NCBI GenBank assembly: GCA_903881535.1
Contig: CAIRTT010000353.1
Location: forward strand, 1 to 5,590
Length of the DNA stretch: 5,590 bases
Direction of reading: 5' to 3'
Source: an uncultured Armatimonadota bacterium
Lineage (GTDB): Bacteria > Armatimonadota > Armatimonadia > Armatimonadales > Armatimonadaceae
The notes under the pieces were generated by a model. The model was given only the letters and a program-made list of their open reading frames with translations, was not told where the DNA came from and searched no databases. Positions 1 through 5,590 of the stretch are shown here, in pieces. The number at the start of each line of letters is the position of its first letter. Within the stretch, counting starts at the first letter, position 1. Position numbers and translations under genes: made by a program.

Positions 1-84
1 ATCTCCCGCAGGGCAGCCGTCGTTACGCTTGCGACTGCACTGAGTCTCGCAGCCTTTTCGATCTCTGCACCGGTAAGTGCTCAG
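1..84 (+). other. Signal peptide of the M28 peptidase (Sec or possibly Tat)
   Basis: The first 28 codons of the open frame encode Ile-Ser-Arg-Arg followed by about 20 mostly Ala/Val/Leu/Ser residues and a Val-Ser-Ala-Gln-Glu junction typical of signal peptidase I sites. The twin arginine right at the window edge, preceded by Ser, allows a Tat signal, but the residues before it are outside the window, so Sec and Tat cannot be separated. The exact cleavage position is inferred. Confidence 0.75.
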
Positions 85-1677
85 GAAGCCATCAACCCGG
101 ATGTGGTATCCAAGGTTCGTCGGGAGGGACTGACCCGGTCGCAGCTTCCTGAGACACTTGAATACCTTACAGAAGTCATCGGCCCACGTCTTACCGGATC
201 TCCTGGACTCCTGCGTGCAAACGAGTGGACGCGCAAGACAATGGCTGATTGGGGCCTTACCAATGCCGCTCTTGAGCCTTGGGGGCCATTTGGCCGCGGC
301 TGGACGCAGGAGCGCTTTTCCCTTCAGGTGACTGCGCCAACGGCATTCCCGGTGATTGGTATCGCAAAAGCCTGGTCGACCGGGTTTACCGGAACCGTAG
401 ATGTTGTCGTCGTGGAGGCTGGCTCAGAAGATGAGCTCAAGCAATACGAAGGCAAACTGCACGGCAAGGCTGTTCTCATCAGCCCAATCCGCGAAGTTCC
501 GGCTCACTTTGCGGCAGAGGGTGTCCGCTGGACGGATGAGCAGCTGGCGCAAATGGTCAACAACGCGGGGACTGGACGCCGAGCTGGTATCACGGGAACC
601 CCAGGTGTAACGGCGGGAACTCCGGTTACCACCAATGACATGACGGCCGAGCAGCGCGACCGGATGCAGCAGATGCAACGTCAGCGTACGATGAGCGCTC
701 GCATTCTTTCGTTCTGCAAAGAGCAGGGTGCAGCCGTTGTGTTGGATGCAGCTCGTGGTGATGGCGGTACCTTGTTTGTCCAGCAGGCAACCGTACCTAC
801 AAAGCCAAACAATGCTCCAGCGCCTAAGCGTGACCCAAATGCTCCTTTCAATCCAACCGTCACACGGCGTGTTCAGCCATGGAAAAAAGAAGCTGAAAAG
901 TTGATGATTCCTCAGATCGCGGTTGCTGTCGAGCACTACAACCGCATCGCCCGGATGGTCAAGGCTGGCGAGCCCGTAAAGCTTGCTGTTGAGAGCAAGG
1001 TCCGCTTCTACGGGGATGACAATAGTCAGGTCTATAACACAATCGCCGAGATTGAAGGCTCAGACCTCAAGGATGAAGTCGTTCTCTGTGGTGGCCATAT
1101 CGACTCGTGGCATGGTGGAACCGGTGCCACTGACGATGGTGCGGGCGTTGCAGTGATGATGGAAGCCGTTCGTATTCTGAAGGCCACGGGACTCAAGCCA
1201 CGGCGTACGATTCGTGTTGCACTGTGGAGCGGTGAGGAGCAGGGTATCTTTGGGTCAAGTGCCTATGTCAAGCAGCACTTTGGAACCAAGACTGAGCCAA
1301 AGCCTGAGCATGCAAAGGTCGCTGGCTACTACAACATCGACAATGGAACCGGCAAGCTGCGTGGAATCTACGCACAAGGGAATGAAGCAGTCATCCCAAT
1401 CTTTACGGAGTGGTTCAAGCCATTCGCTGACCTTGGCGCGACCACGGTAACCAAAAGAAACACCGGCGGGACGGACCACTTGCCATTTGATAGTGCAGGA
1501 CTTCCTGGCTTCCAGTTCATCCAGGATGAGATTGAATACGACACACGGACACACCACAGCAATATGGATGTGTTTGATCGCATTCAGCTCCAGGATATGA
1601 AGCAGGCAGCTACGATTATGGCGGCGTTCTTGTATCAAACTGCGACGCGGAACGAGAAGCTCCCGCGCAAGCCGTAG
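1..1677 (+). CDS. Exported M28-family zinc metallopeptidase (5' end outside window)
   Basis: Predicted secreted aminopeptidase or carboxypeptidase that uses two zinc ions to hydrolyse peptides. The frame is open from base 1 and ends at TAG 1675-1677, giving 558 codons in the window. Codons 1-28 read as a signal peptide: an Ser-Arg-Arg cluster, a hydrophobic Ala/Leu/Val stretch, then a Val-Ser-Ala-Gln cleavage-like site. The true start is therefore upstream, and GTG 103 would discard the signal. Counting from base 1, the M28 metal site is complete: His366 (GGHIDS), bridging Asp378 (ATDDGAG), general-base and ligand Glu412/Glu413 (SGEEQG), Asp447 (NIDNG) and His518 or His519 (THHSNMD). The region before the catalytic core (about 120-310) resembles an inserted PA-like domain, with a Gln/Arg/Met-rich stretch near 214-235 and a Pro/Asn-rich linker near 267-286. 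A terminator follows. Family assignment is firm; substrate is unknown. Confidence 0.93.
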   Translation: MSRRAAVVTLATALSLAAFSISAPVSAQEAINPDVVSKVRREGLTRSQLPETLEYLTEVIGPRLTGSPGLLRANEWTRKTMADWGLTNAALEPWGPFGRGWTQERFSLQVTAPTAFPVIGIAKAWSTGFTGTVDVVVVEAGSEDELKQYEGKLHGKAVLISPIREVPAHFAAEGVRWTDEQLAQMVNNAGTGRRAGITGTPGVTAGTPVTTNDMTAEQRDRMQQMQRQRTMSARILSFCKEQGAAVVLDAARGDGGTLFVQQATVPTKPNNAPAPKRDPNAPFNPTVTRRVQPWKKEAEKLMIPQIAVAVEHYNRIARMVKAGEPVKLAVESKVRFYGDDNSQVYNTIAEIEGSDLKDEVVLCGGHIDSWHGGTGATDDGAGVAVMMEAVRILKATGLKPRRTIRVALWSGEEQGIFGSSAYVKQHFGTKTEPKPEHAKVAGYYNIDNGTGKLRGIYAQGNEAVIPIFTEWFKPFADLGATTVTKRNTGGTDHLPFDSAGLPGFQFIQDEIEYDTRTHHSNMDVFDRIQLQDMKQAATIMAAFLYQTATRNEKLPRKP

Positions 1678-1710
1678 TCTAAGTTCGCTCTACTACGAGT
1701 CGGTTCTTCT

Positions 1711-1754
1711 ACATCCCCAGATGCGGTTGTCGCTGGGGATGTTTTGTTTTTCTT
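1711..1754 (+). terminator. Intrinsic terminator after the M28 peptidase gene
   Basis: A perfect 10-bp inverted repeat (ACATCCCCAG at 1711-1720, CTGGGGATGT at 1733-1742) encloses a 12-nt loop. It is followed by a T-rich tract at 1742-1754 (four Ts, G, five Ts, C, two Ts). It lies 33 bases past the peptidase stop. There is no matching A-run on the left arm, so it should work on the plus strand only. It separates the peptidase from the promoter of the next unit. Confidence 0.92.
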
Positions 1755-1837
1755 GATGGATGATATGTGCGATGCTAATGCAGATGTGACTTCCATCGAA
1801 ATCCTAACGCTTACCCAACATCGCATCTATTGGACCT

Positions 1838-1846
1838 TGATATACT
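1838..1846 (+). promoter_or_regulatory. Extended -10 promoter for the phosphatase-SOD unit
   Basis: TGATATACT combines a TGN extended -10 motif (1838-1840) with the hexamer TATACT (1841-1846), a one-mismatch match to TATAAT. No convincing -35 hexamer sits 16-18 bases upstream, which is usual for extended -10 promoters. The hexamer ends 6 bases before the ATG at 1853, so initiation about 7 bases downstream would fall on the start codon itself. The gene has no Shine-Dalgarno sequence at this ATG, which fits leaderless translation. This is a motif-based call without mapped transcript ends. Confidence 0.62.
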
Positions 1847-1852
1847 TTTCCC

Positions 1853-3424
1853 ATGAGAAATATGGCTGGAATTCAGGTACTTGCACTCGTTTCCACGACA
1901 TTGCTTGGCTGTGCGGGCGCGACACCTAACTTGTCACCGCCACAGATGCAAAATCCGGGACTCGGGAATGCGCCACGCTCCCAATCACAACCGGTTGCTG
2001 ATGCATCCCTTGGCGTGAAGTCAGAAGACCTTCCGCCATCCGTTGAAATTTCGGCTAAGCCAGGGACGTTCTTCGCGCAGCCGTATGTACAGTTCTTGCC
2101 AACCGAAGCAGATCCAAAAAACGGCAGCGGCATACTCATCAACTATCAGCTCACTGGCATGAACCCGAAGTCAACCCTGGCCATCGAGTGGAGACCCGCC
2201 ATCGGAGGTGACTGGAAGCCGGCCAAAGGACCCAAAGCTACCAATGTCTGGGGACCCGCTGGCGTAGATGCCCATACCATCATCCATCAACAGCTCACTG
2301 GGCTCCCCGCTGGCACATGGATTGACTACCGCTTCGTAAGTGGCAAGGAAACCGTCTTTCAGTCTCGCTGTAAGACCCGTCCTGTCGCTGGGCAAAGCCA
2401 AAAGGTTGTCATCTTTGGCGACTGCGGCTCTGGGACACCCGAGTCCCGCCTGATCGCGATGGAAGCCAGCAAGATCAAGGCCGATTACCTTGTCCTCACC
2501 GGTGACATTGTGTACTCAAAGGGTCGCGCAATCGAATATCAGTCAAACTTCTGGCCGGTATTCAATGCCAATACAGCCGACCCAAAGATGGGCGGTCCTC
2601 TCCTTCGATCAACCGTTACCGTGCCAGCGCCAGGCAACCACGACATCCGGTCAACGACGCTTGACAAATTCCAGGATGGCTTTGCGTACTTCCTCTACTG
2701 GGGCTTGCCAACCAATGGCTACAACTTCCCAAAAGACTCCAAGAGCGCAACGCTGCTTGGTGGGGATGCAGCCCTTCAGTCAACCTATAAAGCAGCTGCC
2801 GGCAAGGCATTCCCGAATGCCGCAAACTACTCGATCACCGTCGGGGATGTCCACTGGACGATCCTCGATGCGAATCCCAACGTAGAGTGGACCGATGCAA
2901 AGCTCTTAGCATGGCTCGAAGCTGATCTGGCATCCGCCGCCAAGTCTCCGTGGAGGTTTGTTGCCTTCCACCATCCACCGTTCAACTCAAGCGTTGAGCA
3001 CTTCACAAATCAGTGGATGCGCGTGCTGTCTGAGACATTCCATAAGCACAATGTTCAGATGATTTGGAATGGCCACGTCCACAACTACCAACGAACCCAT
3101 CCACTCGTGTTTCATCCAACTGCAGAAGTCGCAAAGGATGGCACGGTTGCTGGTACATTTGATTTAGATCAGAAGTACGACCCGGTAAAGGGCGGCAAAC
3201 CATCCGGTGAGATCTATGTCATCACCGGAGCTGGCGGTGCCGGACTCTACAAAAAGGTCTCAGATAAAGAACCCAAGCTCCAGCCATTTACCAGCAAGCT
3301 GGTCAACGATATCCATTCGTTTACCGTGGCCGACATCACGCGCGAAAAGCTGGTTGTGCGGCAAATTGATGCCAATGGCAAAGAGCTTGATGCATTCATC
3401 GTGCAACGGGAGGAAAAGAAGTAG
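1853..3424 (+). CDS. Lipoprotein purple-acid-phosphatase-type metallophosphoesterase
   Basis: Predicted envelope-anchored phosphatase hydrolysing phosphate monoesters at a two-metal centre. Residues 1-20 form a lipoprotein signal: Arg2, a hydrophobic core, then Leu-Leu-Gly-Cys with Cys20 as the lipidation site. A low-complexity Pro/Asn/Gln/Ser linker runs to about residue 60. Residues ~60-180 look like the fibronectin-III-like N-terminal domain common in purple acid phosphatases. The catalytic domain carries all five family motifs: Asp190 (GDCGSG), Asp218 and Tyr221 (GDIVY), Asn262/His263 (GNHD), His373 (VAFH) and His408/His410 (GHVHNYQR). Tyr221 matches the ligand that gives purple acid phosphatases their iron-tyrosinate colour. 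ATG 1853 is preferred to ATG 1862 because it supplies Arg2 and fits the promoter spacing. The stop abuts the SOD start. Length of 523 residues is reasonable for a two-domain member. Natural substrate unknown; phosphodiesterase activity is an alternative. Confidence 0.93.
   Translation: MRNMAGIQVLALVSTTLLGCAGATPNLSPPQMQNPGLGNAPRSQSQPVADASLGVKSEDLPPSVEISAKPGTFFAQPYVQFLPTEADPKNGSGILINYQLTGMNPKSTLAIEWRPAIGGDWKPAKGPKATNVWGPAGVDAHTIIHQQLTGLPAGTWIDYRFVSGKETVFQSRCKTRPVAGQSQKVVIFGDCGSGTPESRLIAMEASKIKADYLVLTGDIVYSKGRAIEYQSNFWPVFNANTADPKMGGPLLRSTVTVPAPGNHDIRSTTLDKFQDGFAYFLYWGLPTNGYNFPKDSKSATLLGGDAALQSTYKAAAGKAFPNAANYSITVGDVHWTILDANPNVEWTDAKLLAWLEADLASAAKSPWRFVAFHHPPFNSSVEHFTNQWMRVLSETFHKHNVQMIWNGHVHNYQRTHPLVFHPTAEVAKDGTVAGTFDLDQKYDPVKGGKPSGEIYVITGAGGAGLYKKVSDKEPKLQPFTSKLVNDIHSFTVADITREKLVVRQIDANGKELDAFIVQREEKK
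3408..3413 (+). promoter_or_regulatory. Ribosome binding site of the SOD gene, inside the phosphatase gene
   Basis: GGGAGG at 3408-3413, followed by an A-rich stretch, lies 11 bases before ATG 3425. It is encoded by the last codons of the phosphatase gene. With the TAG stop at 3422-3424 directly touching the ATG, it supports both the chosen SOD start and coupled translation by terminating ribosomes. Confidence 0.8.
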
Positions 3425-4129
3425 ATGATTTCACGACGTTCAGTATTGCAGGGGTTGGCAGCGATGCCATTTGCGGGTGTAGCTGGAGCTGGGTTTGCTG
3501 CTCAGACACCAACAGGACCATTCACATTGCCAGCGCTGGCATATCCATTTGCGGCGCTTGAGCCACACATCGATGCAGAAACGATGCAGATTCACCACGA
3601 TAAGCATCACCAAACCTACATCACCAACCTCAATGTAGCCCTTGCCAAAGTCCCTGCACTTTCCAAGGTCCAGAGTGCTGAAGGGCTCTGTAAGCAGCTT
3701 GACAGAATTCCTGAGGAGATTCGGACCGCTGTACGTAACAGTGCTGGTGGACACGTAAACCACACGATGTTCTGGGCACAAATGAAGCCAGGCCTTGCAG
3801 GCGCGCCAACGGGCCCGATTGCAGATGCCATCAATGGCACATTTGGTTCCTACGAAAAGTTCCAGGCAGCATTCGAAGATGCCGGCCTAAAGCGCTTTGG
3901 CTCCGGCTGGGTGTGGCTCGCGCGCACCAAGGGCGGCAAGCTTGAGATTGTCAGCACACCCAATCAGGACAACCCGTACATGGATGGCGGCGTTCCAATC
4001 CTTGGCAATGATGTCTGGGAGCATGCTTACTATCTGAAGTACCGGAATAAGCGTGCCGATTACCTCAAGGCTTGGTGGAATGTTGTCAACTGGGATGCCG
4101 TCAATGCGCAATTGAAGGCTGCAAAGTAA
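3425..4129 (+). CDS. Tat-exported superoxide dismutase, Mn-type (Fe/Mn family)
   Basis: Converts superoxide to oxygen and hydrogen peroxide, probably in the periplasm or cell envelope. Residues 1-27 form a Tat-like signal (Ser3-Arg4-Arg5-Ser-Val-Leu, then an Ala/Gly-rich hydrophobic segment ending near Ala-Ala-Gln27). The mature part is a complete Fe/Mn SOD of about 207 residues. Metal ligands are His57 (IHHDKHH), His113 (HVNHTMFW), and Asp196 and His200 (DVWEHAYY). The active-site gateway Tyr65 is present. The Ala-Gly-Gly-His sequence at 107-110 and Gln181 in Pro-Asn-Gln-Asp follow the MnSOD pattern, in which the outer-sphere glutamine comes from the C-terminal domain; FeSODs instead carry it near residue 109. 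Manganese, or cambialistic use, is therefore inferred. The gene starts one base after the phosphatase stop, so the two are co-transcribed. A terminator follows. A gene symbol such as sodA fits the cofactor class but not the exported form, so none is given. Confidence 0.95.
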   Translation: MISRRSVLQGLAAMPFAGVAGAGFAAQTPTGPFTLPALAYPFAALEPHIDAETMQIHHDKHHQTYITNLNVALAKVPALSKVQSAEGLCKQLDRIPEEIRTAVRNSAGGHVNHTMFWAQMKPGLAGAPTGPIADAINGTFGSYEKFQAAFEDAGLKRFGSGWVWLARTKGGKLEIVSTPNQDNPYMDGGVPILGNDVWEHAYYLKYRNKRADYLKAWWNVVNWDAVNAQLKAAK

Positions 4130-4154
4130 CCACAAACATCGCTTCATAATCATT

Positions 4155-4195
4155 GTGGCTCCCGGAACGCGAACACCGCTTCGGGAGCCATTTTT
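4155..4195 (+). terminator. Intrinsic terminator after the SOD gene
   Basis: TGGCTCCCG (4156-4164) pairs perfectly with CGGGAGCCA (4182-4190). The stem can be extended by G-U and A-U pairs on the loop side and a G-U pair at the base. The loop is 13-17 nt, and five Ts follow at 4191-4195, then GTCTT. It begins about 25 bases past the SOD stop and closes the phosphatase-SOD unit. Confidence 0.92.
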
Positions 4196-4210
4196 GTCTT
4201 ACGCTTTTGG

Positions 4211-4216
4211 TAACAT
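4211..4216 (+). promoter_or_regulatory. Possible -10 element for the dioxygenase gene
   Basis: TAACAT at 4211-4216 is a moderate match to TATAAT between the SOD terminator and the GTG start. A start of transcription near 4223 would give a leader of about 16 nt that just includes the AGGA site. No good -35 hexamer is seen at the proper distance; the candidate region overlaps the terminator stem and T-run. The call rests mainly on the gene needing its own promoter downstream of a strong terminator. Confidence 0.3.
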
Positions 4217-4224
4217 TTTGCGGT

Positions 4225-4228
4225 AGGA
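4225..4228 (+). promoter_or_regulatory. Ribosome binding site deciding the GTG start of the dioxygenase
   Basis: AGGA at 4225-4228 (within GGTAGGAA) lies 10 bases before GTG 4239. No comparable site precedes the next in-frame ATG at 4293. This favours the GTG start, although the 18 residues it adds are outside the conserved domain. Confidence 0.55.
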
Positions 4229-4238
4229 ACAACTCCAA

Positions 4239-5066
4239 GTGTCTGTAGATGCAACATTAACATCGCTTGCCAGTTTGCCAAAAACTGACCGGATGCCCGT
4301 GCTCTTTATGGGGCATGGCAGCCCGATGAATGCCATTGAGATGAATGTATGGACGGAGGAGTGGCAAACGCTCGGACGAGAGCTACCAGTACCAACGGCA
4401 GTCCTCTGCGTTTCTGCACACTGGCTAACCCGTGGGACAGCGGTGACATCGATGATGCATCCACGGACAATCCATGACTTCCAAGACTTCCCCCGTGAGC
4501 TGTTCAGCATTGAATACCCGGCACCTGGCGCTCCCGATATCGCCGATGCCACCCGTTCCTTGATCTCGAGCACTACGGTACACGCCGACCATGACTGGGG
4601 CCTTGACCACGGAGCCTGGTCAGTCCTTCGACAAATGTTCCCAAATGCCAACATTCCCATCGTTCAGCTATCCATTGATTATCACCAACCCGGTAGCTAT
4701 CACGTGGCAATTGGGGAGCAGCTACGAACGCTGCGGGACCACGGCGTGCTAATTCTAGGAAGTGGCAATCTGGTGCACAATCTCGGGATGATTGCGTGGG
4801 ACCACATTACAGAACCTGGTTACGCGTATCCGTGGGCGGATGAAGCCAATGCGATGTTCAAATCACACCTGGTTTCCCGTGATACTGACCGCCTTACGAA
4901 TGTTGCAGACTTCAATGCTGCACAAAAGCTCGCCGTGCCGACGCCTGATCACTACTGGCCGATGCTCTATGCTTTAGGCGCTTCGCTCCCGAATGAAGAG
5001 CCACGCTTCCTGACCGACAGTGCAGTGGGCGGTTCGCTAACGATGACATCCGTGCGCTGGGGATAA
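4239..5066 (+). CDS. ygiD: YgiD/DODA-type extradiol ring-cleavage dioxygenase
   Basis: Member of the class III extradiol dioxygenase (LigB-like) superfamily, close to E. coli YgiD and plant DOPA 4,5-dioxygenase. Such enzymes open catechol rings using a mononuclear metal; E. coli YgiD acts on L-DOPA in vitro. Conserved histidines are visible at His26 (MGHGSPMN), His61 (SAHW), His124 (LDHGAW), His180 (GSGNLVHN) and His238 (PDHYWPM). The first two and His180/His238 are the probable metal and catalytic set. The 275-residue length fits the family. No signal peptide is seen, so it is probably cytoplasmic. The GTG start is chosen over ATG 4293 because of the AGGA site. It is cut off from the SOD unit by a terminator and appears to be its own transcript. 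Its stop lies 5 bases from that of the convergent gene. Family is secure; the physiological substrate is not, and no catechol-pathway genes are nearby. Confidence 0.93.
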   Translation: MSVDATLTSLASLPKTDRMPVLFMGHGSPMNAIEMNVWTEEWQTLGRELPVPTAVLCVSAHWLTRGTAVTSMMHPRTIHDFQDFPRELFSIEYPAPGAPDIADATRSLISSTTVHADHDWGLDHGAWSVLRQMFPNANIPIVQLSIDYHQPGSYHVAIGEQLRTLRDHGVLILGSGNLVHNLGMIAWDHITEPGYAYPWADEANAMFKSHLVSRDTDRLTNVADFNAAQKLAVPTPDHYWPMLYALGASLPNEEPRFLTDSAVGGSLTMTSVRWG

Positions 5067-5071
5067 GCACA

Positions 5072-5590
5072 TTACAGCCCGCGGTTGTACATCTCCTGCG
5101 AAAACAGCTCCCAGAGCTCCGGCGCGAGGGGTTCGGTGGAATACGTTTCAGGGCAGTCACCATCGGTGTCTTCATCAAAGATAAACTCCCGAAACCACGC
5201 GCGCAGCTCACAAGCAAATGCACTTTCCCCCGATGTCAGTTCGTCAAAAGAGCCCATCCAAAGTATCTGCTCCCAGCCTTTGAGGAGGATGTTGGTATCC
5301 AAAAGGACATCGTTAAGAGACTGCCAATCCGCGCGGAGGTGCTCGCCAAACTCGGCAAAAGGAGCGGCAAGAGCATCGTAGTCCAGCCACGTACTTGCAA
5401 TATGTGGCAGGGCACCTTCGACAAACGTGATCAAGCTCTGCTCGTCTTTGAACCAGGTAAATCCGCCCATACCACCGCCGCACATCCCAGCAGGTGCATC
5501 GGAGAAGCTGTAATACCCCCAGCAACCCGGGGCCGCTTCCGTGTTATAGGTTTCCTCAAGCATGGATTGCGCTCGTTCATAGTCGAAATC
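5072..5590 (-). CDS. Unrecognised acidic protein, probably continuing past the right edge
   Basis: I do not recognise this protein. The minus-strand frame ends at TAA (5074-5072) and stays open to base 5590. ATG 5563 would give 163 residues, but nine more codons precede it without a stop (Asp-Phe-Asp-Tyr-Glu-Arg-Ala-Gln-Ser) and no clear Shine-Dalgarno precedes that ATG, so the start may be outside the window. From ATG 5563, residues ~13-36 are rich in Gly, aromatics and Met (GCWGYYSF, then MCGGGMGGFTWF). The rest is probably mostly helical and strongly acidic, including Phe-Asp-Glu-Asp-Thr-Asp-Gly-Asp-Cys-Pro near residues 131-140. There is no signal peptide, membrane segment or known catalytic motif, so a cytoplasmic protein is likely. 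Steady hydrophobic/acidic patterning and the lack of another gene here support it being real. It converges on the dioxygenase gene. Confidence 0.72.
   Translation of the reverse strand, partial: DFDYERAQSMLEETYNTEAAPGCWGYYSFSDAPAGMCGGGMGGFTWFKDEQSLITFVEGALPHIASTWLDYDALAAPFAEFGEHLRADWQSLNDVLLDTNILLKGWEQILWMGSFDELTSGESAFACELRAWFREFIFDEDTDGDCPETYSTEPLAPELWELFSQEMYNRGL

Noticed and set aside
424..936. 170-codon minus-strand open frame inside the peptidase gene
   Set aside because: It lies wholly antisense to a conserved peptidase with a complete metal site. Its translation shows no domain or signal, and long shadow frames are common opposite such genes.
103..1677. GTG 103 as the start of the M28 peptidase
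   Set aside because: The frame is open to the left edge, and the upstream codons form a signal peptide. No ribosome binding site precedes this GTG; the bases before it are coding.
1755..1837. Possible small RNA or operator in the gap before the phosphatase
   Set aside because: The stretch holds several scattered GATG/ATG-like words, but I found no convincing inverted repeat, second promoter or terminator of its own. It is best read as promoter-upstream DNA.
1744..1929. 61-codon plus-strand frame crossing the 1678-1852 gap
   Set aside because: It begins in the T-tract of the terminator, has no ribosome binding site, and overlaps the start of the phosphatase gene in another frame.
4199..4660. 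153-codon minus-strand frame opposite the dioxygenase start
   Set aside because: It is antisense to the conserved HGSPMN and SAHW region of the dioxygenase, and its translation has no recognisable pattern.
5085..5381. 98-codon plus-strand frame near the right end
   Set aside because: It is antisense to the minus-strand gene and is Ser/Arg-rich with no hydrophobic patterning. The minus-strand frame is longer and more protein-like, although neither has a named family.

Overview
The window looks like chromosomal DNA of a Gram-negative-type (diderm) bacterium with mid-range GC, estimated by eye at a little over 50%. The signs are a lipobox signal peptide, a twin-arginine (Tat) signal peptide, and a chromosome-style mix of hydrolases and oxidoreductases. 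This set (M28 peptidase, lipoprotein purple-acid-type phosphatase, exported superoxide dismutase) would suit an environmental heterotroph such as Armatimonadota or Acidobacteriota. That placement is a weak inference: there is no rRNA or other phylogenetic marker. I see no mobile element, tRNA, rRNA or CRISPR array.

Layout. (1) 1..1677 (+) is an exported M28-family zinc peptidase whose first codons lie left of the window. Its signal peptide is visible in the first ~28 codons. A strong intrinsic terminator follows at 1711..1754. (2) 1853..3424 (+) is a lipoprotein with a purple-acid-phosphatase-type metallophosphatase domain. It appears to be read from an extended -10 promoter so close to the ATG that the mRNA should be leaderless. 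(3) 3425..4129 (+) starts on the base after the phosphatase stop codon and encodes a Tat-exported superoxide dismutase of the manganese type. Its ribosome binding site lies inside the end of the phosphatase gene. A second intrinsic terminator at 4155..4195 closes this two-gene unit. (4) 4239..5066 (+) is a YgiD/DODA-type extradiol ring-cleavage dioxygenase with a GTG start and its own short upstream region. (5) 5072..5590 (-) is an unrecognised acidic protein that converges on gene 4 with only 5 bases between the stop codons. Its frame is open to the right edge.

How the genes fit together. The first three products are all predicted to leave the cytoplasm, so the left two thirds of the window is an envelope or secreted-enzyme neighbourhood: peptide breakdown, phosphate-ester hydrolysis and superoxide removal. 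The tightest link is phosphatase plus dismutase, which share one transcript and probably coupled translation. The dioxygenase and the orphan protein look like independent units. I found no clear new multi-gene system. The points most worth a second look are the leaderless promoter, the phosphatase-dismutase pairing and the orphan protein.
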